NCBI RefSeq assembly: GCF_013003915.1
Contig: NZ_JABAIV010000002.1
Location: 1-64,000, forward strand
DNA: 64,000 bases
Direction of reading: 5' to 3'
Origin: Telluria aromaticivorans
GTDB taxonomy: Bacteria; Pseudomonadota; Gammaproteobacteria; Burkholderiales; Burkholderiaceae_D
Part shown: one piece after another, positions 57,781 to 64,000 of the stretch
Layout of the letters: the number at the start of each line of letters is the position of its first letter
Position numbering within the stretch: the first letter of the stretch is position 1
The notes under the pieces: generated by a model
Told to the model about the DNA's origin: nothing
Database searches by the model: none
What the model saw: only the letters and a program-made list of their open reading frames with translations
Program-made: the position numbers and the translations under genes

Positions 57781-58917
57781 TTATTTGGTGACGGCCAGCA
57801 GCGAACGCTTGCCGCCCTTGAAGGTGTACAGCGTGATGGTGCCGTCGCGGATGTCGCCGCGTGCATCGAACGCGATCGGCCCGGTCACGCCCTTGTACTG
57901 GATCCTGGCTAGCACCGGCAGGTAGCTGGCCGGCGCCGAGGAACCGGCTTTCACCATGGCCTCGGCCATCGTCATTACCGAGTCAAAGGCATAGGGCGCG
58001 TTGATCTGCACGTCGATGCCGAAGCGCTTTTTATAATCGGCGCGGAACTTGTCCATGCCGGCCCTGGCCTCGCCCTGCACGCCGCCCGCTTCCGCGCACA
58101 CGACCTGGCCATCCGCCATGGTGCCGCCTGAGAGCTTGTGGGTTTCGTCCGAGCAGATGCCGTCGCCCCCCATCATGCGCACGTTCATGCCGAGCTGCTT
58201 CATCTGGCGCAGCATCGGGCCGGCGGTCGCGCTCATGCCGCCAAAGAACACCAGGTCCGGTTTGGTCGCGCGGATGCGCGTGATGATGGCGCTGAACTCA
58301 AGCGCGTGGTCGTTCGTGAACTCGCGCGCCACCACCGTGCCGCCCTGCTTCTGCAAGCTACGCGAGAATTCAGTGACCAGGCCCTGGCCGTAGGCGGTGC
58401 GGTCGTCGACCACCGCGACACGCTTGGCCTTCATGCTGCCAACGGCGTAGCGGCCCAGCGCCTGGCCCAGCTGCACGTCATTGGCCACCACGCGGAAAGC
58501 CGTGTTGAAGCCCTGCTGCGTGTACTTCGGGCTGGTGCTCGACGGCGACACCTGCGGGATGCCGGCCGCGTGGTAGATCTTCGAGGCGGGAATCGTGGTG
58601 CCCGAGGTCTCGTGGCCAACCATGCCGTGGATCTTCGCATCCACCAGTTTCTGCGCCACGCTGGTGGCCTGCTTCGGGTCGCCCGCGTCGTCTTCGGCAC
58701 GCAGTTCGAAACGCACTTTTTTCCCGCCGATGCTCGTGCCCCTGGCGTTGAGCGCCTCGATCGCCATGCGGGCGCCGTTCTCGGTGTCTTTGCCGAAATA
58801 GGCCACTGGGCCGGTCACCGCGGCCGCGTGGCCGATCCTGACCACTTCCTGGGCCGAAGCCGGAAGGCTCACGGCAAGGGCCGACAGCACGGCCAACAGG
58901 ACTGCTTGCTTCTTCAT
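57781..58917 (-). CDS. Branched-chain amino acid ABC transporter substrate-binding protein
   Basis: A 378-residue periplasmic binding protein of the LivJ/LivK type. The signal peptide is MKKQAVLLAVLSALAVSLPASAQ. Conserved IGHAAAVTGPVAYFGKDTENGARMAIE, GHETSGTTIPASKIYHAAGIPQVSPSST and RVAVVDDRTAYGQGLV follow. The ligand is likely a branched-chain or other hydrophobic amino acid. No permease or ATPase genes are in the window, so the transporter is elsewhere. The next gene follows after 12 bp on the same strand. Confidence 0.92.
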   Translation of the reverse strand: MKKQAVLLAVLSALAVSLPASAQEVVRIGHAAAVTGPVAYFGKDTENGARMAIEALNARGTSIGGKKVRFELRAEDDAGDPKQATSVAQKLVDAKIHGMVGHETSGTTIPASKIYHAAGIPQVSPSSTSPKYTQQGFNTAFRVVANDVQLGQALGRYAVGSMKAKRVAVVDDRTAYGQGLVTEFSRSLQKQGGTVVAREFTNDHALEFSAIITRIRATKPDLVFFGGMSATAGPMLRQMKQLGMNVRMMGGDGICSDETHKLSGGTMADGQVVCAEAGGVQGEARAGMDKFRADYKKRFGIDVQINAPYAFDSVMTMAEAMVKAGSSAPASYLPVLARIQYKGVTGPIAFDARGDIRDGTITLYTFKGGKRSLLAVTK

Positions 58918-59063
58918 CGATTCCTCGTCAATTTATCCGCCAGGACCGGCAACATTGGCCGGCCCAAAAGAACATTTTAACGTCAGCGCGCCAGCCCTGC
59001 CGGCGAGCCCATGTACGCTTGGAAAATCGCGTGACAATTGGATAGAATTCAGCCGGGAAACTC

Positions 59064-59492
59064 TTGTATTCTGCCCAACTTGCATACAGAGAGGGCCGGC
59101 CCGGCCAGGACCCCTCCAAGCCCGCGGAGACCACCATCCTTACCCCATCCTTGCGACGTATTGCCCGTTTTGCGGCAAGCGTGCTGCCATTCCTTGCCCT
59201 TGTGCCGGCCCACGCCGGCCAGCTGTCCGCCGACCACCCGCCCTACCGCTGCGACGACGGAGGCCGGACGGTGGTATCGGCAACGCCCTGCCCCGGCGGT
59301 AAAAAGCCGGATGAGCCAGTGCGGCGGCAGCGGCTTGGCGCCGAGGCCAAGCGCGAATGCGGCCTCCTGCAGACGGCCATCCAGGAATCGGAAACTGCCG
59401 AACGGGGACCGCGTTCGCCGATGATGGAATCGGTGCAGCAGGACCTGTTCATCCTGCGCAAGCGTTATAAAAAGCTGGGCTGCCAGATTTAG
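59064..59492 (+). CDS. Small secreted protein of DUF4124-like type
   Basis: A 142-residue frame. A hydrophobic segment near residues 35-52 (FAASVLPFLALVPAHAG) ends like a signal peptide, followed by YRCDDGGRTVVSATPCPGG, which resembles DUF4124. The end holds RECGLLQTAI and KKLGCQI. The 30 residues before the hydrophobic segment are unlikely for a signal peptide, so the real start may be a non-ATG codon nearer to it. Function unknown. Confidence 0.6.
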   Translation: MYSAQLAYREGRPGQDPSKPAETTILTPSLRRIARFAASVLPFLALVPAHAGQLSADHPPYRCDDGGRTVVSATPCPGGKKPDEPVRRQRLGAEAKRECGLLQTAIQESETAERGPRSPMMESVQQDLFILRKRYKKLGCQI

Positions 59493-59631
59493 TCAGGTAG
59501 GATTGCAGTCGTTTGCGCATGCATGCGGTCAAACCAGGTCTACCATTCCAGCGAGCAGGTTTGTCGAGTACGAGCTGATTCCGGATTACAAACAGGTCAT
59601 CAATTAAGCGCCGGGTTCTTCAGGAGGGAAA

Positions 59632-60027
59632 GTGATTACTCGCATCGCGTCTTGTAGTTGCGGCCAGCTGACGGCCCAGGTTAGCGGCGAACCGGTCCGC
59701 AACTCGATCTGCCATTGCCTGGCTTGCCAGCGCCGTACGGGCAGCCCCTTCGCGCAGCAAGCCAGGTTCCCGCGCGAGAACGTGCGCTTCGCCGGCACCT
59801 CGACCGAGTACGTGCGCACCGGGGACGAAGGCACGCGCGCCCGCTTTCACTTCTGCCCGCAATGCGGCGCGACGGTCTGGTATGAACCAGAAGCCTTCGA
59901 CGGATTCGTGGGCATTCCGGTCGGCGCCTTTGCGGACCCCGCCTTTCCCGCCCCGACGGTGTCGGTCTACGAGGAGCGCATGCATGCCTGGGTCGTCCCT
60001 CCCCGCGATGCAGAGCATTTTTCCTGA
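59632..60027 (+). CDS. GFA-family zinc-binding protein
   Basis: A 131-residue protein of the glutathione-dependent formaldehyde-activating fold. The zinc cysteines are complete: ASCSCGQLTA, CHCLACQRRTG and HFCPQCGATVW. Most members have no proven activity. It starts with GTG at 59632 after a strong AGGAGG. Compare the relative at 32988, which has lost the first zinc motif. Confidence 0.9.
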   Translation: MITRIASCSCGQLTAQVSGEPVRNSICHCLACQRRTGSPFAQQARFPRENVRFAGTSTEYVRTGDEGTRARFHFCPQCGATVWYEPEAFDGFVGIPVGAFADPAFPAPTVSVYEERMHAWVVPPRDAEHFS

Positions 60028-60145
60028 GTTCGCCCATGCGGCAACAGGCCGGCGCGAAAAACTGCAGCGGCATGTCGAAACCGGGACTGCTGCTTCGTCA
60101 TAGCACCAGAGGGTCGTCCTCTACTTCCAGTCAAGGGAACCGATC

Positions 60146-60592
60146 ATGTCCACCAATACCGTAGAACTGCACCGCGTCCTCAAATCCACGGCCGACCGCG
60201 TGTACCGCGCCTTCACCACGCGCGACGCCTTTGCAAAATGGCTGCCCCCGAATGGCTTCATCGGCACCGTGCACGAAATGGACAGCCGGGTCGGCGGCCG
60301 TTACCGGATGTCGTTCACCAATTTCACGACGCAGCACAGCCATGCCTTCGGCGGCGAATACCTGGAGCTCGAGCCGGGCAAGCGCCTGCGCTATACCTCT
60401 GCGTTCGAGGATCCGAACCTGCCGGGCCAGATGCAGACCACAGTCACGCTGCGCGAGGTATTTTGCGGTGTAGAAGTGAAGATCAAACAGGAAGGGATCC
60501 CCGCGATGATCCCGGCGGAAGCCTGCTATCTCGGCTGGCAGGAATCGCTCGAGCTGCTGGCGAAGCTGGTCGAAGCCGAGATCAGGGACTAG
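60146..60592 (+). CDS. SRPBCC/AHSA1-family protein
   Basis: A 148-residue START-like (SRPBCC) protein: LHRVLKSTADRVYRAFTTRDAFAKWLPPNGF, GGRYRMSFTNF and the closing CYLGWQESLELLAKLVEAEI. Such proteins bind hydrophobic ligands in a helix-grip pocket. Its specific role is unknown. It follows the GFA gene on the same strand by 118 bp. Confidence 0.88.
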   Translation: MSTNTVELHRVLKSTADRVYRAFTTRDAFAKWLPPNGFIGTVHEMDSRVGGRYRMSFTNFTTQHSHAFGGEYLELEPGKRLRYTSAFEDPNLPGQMQTTVTLREVFCGVEVKIKQEGIPAMIPAEACYLGWQESLELLAKLVEAEIRD

Positions 60593-60607
60593 CCGAAGGG
60601 TGAGTAC

Positions 60608-61942
60608 TCAAGCCTTGAAGGCCACAGTGGCCGACAGGCCGCCCAGGCGTTCCGACTGCCCCAGCACCAGGCTGGCCCCATGCCGCTCGGCGATGGCCTT
60701 GATGATCGCCAGCCCCAGCCCGCTGCCGGCGGCCTCGCTGCCGGCGACGCGGTAGAAGCGGTCGAACACGCGCTCGCGTTCGTCAAGCGGGATGCCGGGG
60801 CCGCTGTCCTCGACCGTGACCACGATTTTATTCGGCTCGTTGCGCACCGAGATATCGGCCGTGCCGCCACCCGGCGTGTACTTGATCGCATTGTCCACCA
60901 GGTTGCGCAGCAGGATCTGCAGCGCGTCCGGCTGCCCTTCCACGCTGGCCGGGTCGGCTTGCTGCACGCCGACGTCGACGCCCTTGGCCGCAGCCACGCC
61001 GGCCAGGTCGGCCACGGTGCGGCGCGCGAGGTCGGCCAGGTCGACCTGGCGGCACACCGCGCCGGTGGCGGCGCTGGCTTCCTGGCGCGCCAGCACCAGG
61101 AGCTGCTCGACCAGGCGGGTGGCGCGGTCGATGCCGGCGGTCAGGCGCGACACCGCGACTTTGCGCGCTTCTGGCGACTCGGCGCGGTCCAGGCTTTGCG
61201 CCTGCAGCCGCAAGGCGGCCAGCGGCGTGCGCAGTTCGTGCGCGGCGTCGGCCACGAAATTCTGCTGGGCGTCGAAGGCGGTCTGCACGCGCCCGAACAG
61301 CAAATTCAGTTCCTGCACCAGCGGGCGCACTTCGTCCGGCAGGCCGTTGTCGGAGACCGGCGACAAATCGTCGGCCTGGCGCGAAGCCACCTGCTTGCGC
61401 ACGCGCGCCACCGGTTCGAGCGAGCCGCTCACCACCCACCAGACGACCAGCATCAGGATCGGCATCATCACCGCGATCGGCCCCAGCGTGCGCAAGGCCA
61501 GGTTACCGGCCATGTTGCGGCGCACGGCCAGGTCTTGCGCCACCTGCACGGTCTGGTTCTCGGTCTGGATCGAGAACACGCGGTAGACGGTGTTGTTGGC
61601 CTTGACGTTGGAGAAGCCCAGTACCGCGCGCTGCGGCAGCTGGGCGCGCGAGACGCTGTGGAACATCTGCACCCCGTCGGGGGACCACATCTGCACCACC
61701 ATGTCATTGCTGCCGCCTTCGGCCTGGACCCGCGCCTTGGCCTCGGTGTTCGACAGCGGCGTGCCGGAACGCAGCGACAGCGCCATCTGCTGCATGTGGT
61801 AGTCGAAGATCTGGTCGGCGTCGTGCAGCGCGGTGCGGTAGGCGATGGAAGCCTGCGCCAGCGCGGCGATGGTGATCGCCGCCAGCAGGTACCACAACAG
61901 GCGCCCACGCAACGAGTGGGTAACCTTGGATTTGAACTTCAT
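60608..61942 (-). CDS. QseC-like sensor histidine kinase
   Basis: A 444-residue membrane kinase. The first transmembrane segment is at about 14-34, a periplasmic sensor follows (35-150), and the second transmembrane segment is near 152-172 (LGPIAVMMPILMLVVWWVV). Then come a HAMP-like linker, the H-box with H235 (AAHELRTPLAAL) and the ATPase (LLRNLVDNAIKYTPGGG, DSGPGIPLDERERVF, GSGLGLAIIKAI). I chose the ATG at 61942, which overlaps the regulator gene's stop (ATGA). Its signal is unknown. Confidence 0.92.
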   Translation of the reverse strand: MKFKSKVTHSLRGRLLWYLLAAITIAALAQASIAYRTALHDADQIFDYHMQQMALSLRSGTPLSNTEAKARVQAEGGSNDMVVQMWSPDGVQMFHSVSRAQLPQRAVLGFSNVKANNTVYRVFSIQTENQTVQVAQDLAVRRNMAGNLALRTLGPIAVMMPILMLVVWWVVSGSLEPVARVRKQVASRQADDLSPVSDNGLPDEVRPLVQELNLLFGRVQTAFDAQQNFVADAAHELRTPLAALRLQAQSLDRAESPEARKVAVSRLTAGIDRATRLVEQLLVLARQEASAATGAVCRQVDLADLARRTVADLAGVAAAKGVDVGVQQADPASVEGQPDALQILLRNLVDNAIKYTPGGGTADISVRNEPNKIVVTVEDSGPGIPLDERERVFDRFYRVAGSEAAGSGLGLAIIKAIAERHGASLVLGQSERLGGLSATVAFKA

Positions 61943-62601
61943 GCCTTCGGCACCATGTAGCCGACGCCGCGCACGTTCTGGATCACGTCGCTGCCCAGCT
62001 TCTTGCGCAGGCCGTGGATATACACTTCGACCGCGTTGCTCGAGACCTCGTCGCGCCAGCTGTACAGCTTTTCTTCGAGCTGGGCACGCGACAGCACGGC
62101 GCCGGGCCGGGCCACCAGCGATTCGAGCACAGCCCATTCGCGCGCCGACAGCGAAACCGGGACGCCGTCGACCAGCACTTCGCGGGTGGCGGGATTGACC
62201 GTGAGGTTCTTGTATTCGAAGATGGGTTCGGCGCGTCCGGCAGCGCGGCGCAGCAGTGCGCGGATGCGCGCCAGCATCTCATCTAAATCGTAGGGTTTGA
62301 GGACGTAGTCGTCCGCACCGGCGTCCAGCCCGGCAATGCGCTGGGCCACCGAGTCGCGCGCGGTGGCGACCAGTACCGGCGTGCGGTCCTTGCGGGCGCG
62401 CATGGTACGCAGCACCTCGAGGCCGTCCTTGCGCGGCAGTCCTAAATCGAGCAGCACCAGGTCATAGTTCTGGTTCTGCAGGAGGGCCGTGTCGGCCATT
62501 TCGCCGTCCTTGACCCAGTCGACGGCGTAGTGCTCGGCCCTTAACAGGTCGAGCACTACTTCGCCGATCATCGTATCGTCTTCTACCAACAGTAGCCGCA
62601 T
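61939..62601 (-). CDS. OmpR-family response regulator (QseB-like)
   Basis: A 220-residue regulator. The receiver has D52 (LVLLDLGLP), the acidic pocket EDD near residue 8 and the later K in LKPYDLDEM. A winged-helix DNA-binding domain follows (LSAREWAVLESLVARPGAVLSRAQLEEKLY, VEVYIHGLRKKLG). It is the middle gene between the Do-type protease (48 bp upstream) and the kinase (overlapping). Confidence 0.94.
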   Translation of the reverse strand: MRLLLVEDDTMIGEVVLDLLRAEHYAVDWVKDGEMADTALLQNQNYDLVLLDLGLPRKDGLEVLRTMRARKDRTPVLVATARDSVAQRIAGLDAGADDYVLKPYDLDEMLARIRALLRRAAGRAEPIFEYKNLTVNPATREVLVDGVPVSLSAREWAVLESLVARPGAVLSRAQLEEKLYSWRDEVSSNAVEVYIHGLRKKLGSDVIQNVRGVGYMVPKA

Positions 62602-62649
62602 GAATTCCCCGTTCTTGAAACACCTGCGGGCAAAGGACGCTACGCTTCC

Positions 62650-64000
62650 TTAACCAATCCGCACAGGAATGAAGATTCTGTCACTCCCGCGCTGGATCAG
62701 CAAGGCCACTGACTTGGAGGCCTTCGCCACCACGTCGCGGACCTGGTCGAGCGAATTGACCGCCCGGCCGTTAACTGAAATAAGTACATCGCCCGGCTCG
62801 ACGCCGGCAATCGCCGCCGCACCCGAGGTTTCCTCGATCACGAGGCCGGACGCGATACCGCTCTGGCGGCGCTCGATCGGCTCCAGCGGACGCAGGGCCA
62901 GGCCCAGGCGCGCGCTGTTGTCGGGCGCTGCCGCCAGTTCTTCTTGCGGGCGCCTGGTCTTCTCGGCCGCATCGCCCAGGGTCGCATCGACCCGTACCAG
63001 TTTGCCGTCGCGCCAGACATCCAGCGCCACGCGTTCGCCCGGACGGGCCAGCGCAATGATACTCGGCAGGTCGCCCGAGGAGACGATCATCGTGCCGTTG
63101 ACGCGGCGGATCACGTCGCCCGACTTCAGGCCGGCGCGTTCGGCCGGGCCGCCGCGCTCGACGCTGGAGATGAGCGCGCCTTCCGGCGACTCGAGGCGGA
63201 AGGAATCGGCAAAGGCCTGGCCGACTTCCTGCACGCTGACACCGAGCTTGGCATGTTGCACCTTGCCGGTAGCGACGATCTGGTCCTTGATCTTGACCGC
63301 GACGTCGATCGGGATCGCGAACGACAGGCCCTGGTAGCCGCCGGTCTGGCTATAGATCTGCGAGTTGATGCCCACTACTTCGCCGCGGGTGTTGAACAGC
63401 GGGCCGCCCGAGTTGCCAGGGTTGACCGCGACGTCGGTCTGGATGAAGGGCACCACGCCATCCTGCAGCGAACGGCCGGTGGCGCTCACCACGCCGGCGG
63501 TGACGGTGCTTTCCAGGCCATAAGGCGAGCCGATGGCCAGCACCCATTCGCCGGCAAGCAGGGAGCGCGATTTGCCGACCGGGGCCACCGGCAGGTTCTT
63601 CGCATCGATCTTCAATACGGCCACGTCGGTGCGCGGGTCGGTGCCCAGGACCTTGGCGCGGAATTCGCGGCGGTCCTGCAGCTTGACGGTGACTTCGTCG
63701 GCGCCTTGCACCACGTGGGCGTTGGTCAGGATGACGCCGTCCGGGCTTACGATGAAGCCCGATCCGGCGCCGAAAGTGGGAGCTCCGCGGCCGCCGCCGA
63801 AGCGCGGATCCTGGAACTGTCGGAAAAAATCGTAGAGCGGATGGCCCGGCTCGACCTGCGGCGCGTTGCCGCGGTTCGCGGTCTTGGTGCCGCCCCTGAC
63901 CTGGATGTTCACCACCGCCTTGCCATGGTTGGCGGCGATGCGGGTGAAATCAGGAAGGGTGACCGTGGCGGCAGGCGTGCCCGCAGCAGGGGCGGGTGCC
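62650..64000 (-). CDS. Do-type periplasmic serine protease (DegP/DegQ/MucD), 5' end beyond window
   Basis: The visible 449 codons lack the signal peptide, which lies past base 64000; the frame is open to the edge (LPDFTRIAANHGKAVVNI). Catalytic triad: H in LTNAHVVQGADEV, D in RTDVAVLKID, S in NPGNSGGPLFN. Two PDZ domains follow (ERAGLKSGDVIRRVNGTMI and AAIAGVEPGDVLISVNGRAV). Do proteases degrade or refold damaged envelope proteins. The gene leads a unit with the QseB-like regulator, implying that the two-component system or the protease responds to envelope stress. Confidence 0.94.
   Translation of the reverse strand, partial: APAPAAGTPAATVTLPDFTRIAANHGKAVVNIQVRGGTKTANRGNAPQVEPGHPLYDFFRQFQDPRFGGGRGAPTFGAGSGFIVSPDGVILTNAHVVQGADEVTVKLQDRREFRAKVLGTDPRTDVAVLKIDAKNLPVAPVGKSRSLLAGEWVLAIGSPYGLESTVTAGVVSATGRSLQDGVVPFIQTDVAVNPGNSGGPLFNTRGEVVGINSQIYSQTGGYQGLSFAIPIDVAVKIKDQIVATGKVQHAKLGVSVQEVGQAFADSFRLESPEGALISSVERGGPAERAGLKSGDVIRRVNGTMIVSSGDLPSIIALARPGERVALDVWRDGKLVRVDATLGDAAEKTRRPQEELAAAPDNSARLGLALRPLEPIERRQSGIASGLVIEETSGAAAIAGVEPGDVLISVNGRAVNSLDQVRDVVAKASKSVALLIQRGSDRIFIPVRIG

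Overview
The window is GC-rich chromosomal DNA from a betaproteobacterium. The order pyrG-kdsA-eno-ftsB, the dapA-bamC pair, the gluzincin and FlgO-type secreted proteins and the style of the intergenic repeats all suggest the Oxalobacteraceae, most likely the Massilia/Telluria group. That placement is inferred from gene content; no 16S rRNA gene is present. I found no rRNA or tRNA gene and no CRISPR array.

Layout. Bases 1-1650 are decayed accessory DNA: a frameshifted NlpC/P60-like amidase (BPSL0067 type) coupled to an intact small secreted STY0301-type protein, which looks like a relic effector/immunity pair. From 1.6 to 34 kb is mostly housekeeping DNA: mutS; slyD; the ribosomal oxygenase gene; a bamC-dapA-methyltransferase-M50 protease-yciO-htpX-PHP phosphatase series on the minus strand; two envelope lipoproteins; gamma-carbonic anhydrase with hslO; a pair of secreted proteins including a divergent HExxH protease; dps; ftsB-eno-kdsA-pyrG; a chemoreceptor; a class A penicillin-binding protein; and a cytochrome c. 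From 34 to 39 kb is a variable block: a BrnT/BrnA toxin-antitoxin pair with a clear promoter and operator, gluconokinase, and a 3.4-kb segment bounded by identical 29-bp direct repeats. One of those repeats is the 3' end of dnaE2. The segment carries a deleted IS1182-type element and a CSS-EAL phosphodiesterase. From 39 to 64 kb are SOS-controlled dnaE2, phzF, an Xre-cupin regulator with a GNAT enzyme, an M61 aminopeptidase, a LysR-controlled hydrolase/dehydrogenase pair, a TonB-dependent receptor, a KaiC-like ATPase overlapping a hybrid histidine kinase, several small proteins including an unlisted 32-residue membrane peptide, a branched-chain amino acid binding protein, a QseBC-like two-component system and a Do-type protease cut by the window end.

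The most striking non-coding feature is a family of seven intergenic elements of 107-157 bp that end in GTAGGGTGGGC and its complement. Each is a twin hairpin joined by a spacer of about 60 bp. The half-elements come in two kinds, L (ending CGCGGTGATAG) and R (ending GCGCGTTCA or GCGTTCAAA). They occur as L-R, R-R and L-L combinations, and their hairpin tips differ between copies while staying self-complementary. Four of the seven lie between convergent genes, and one supplies the stop codon of the gene next to it.
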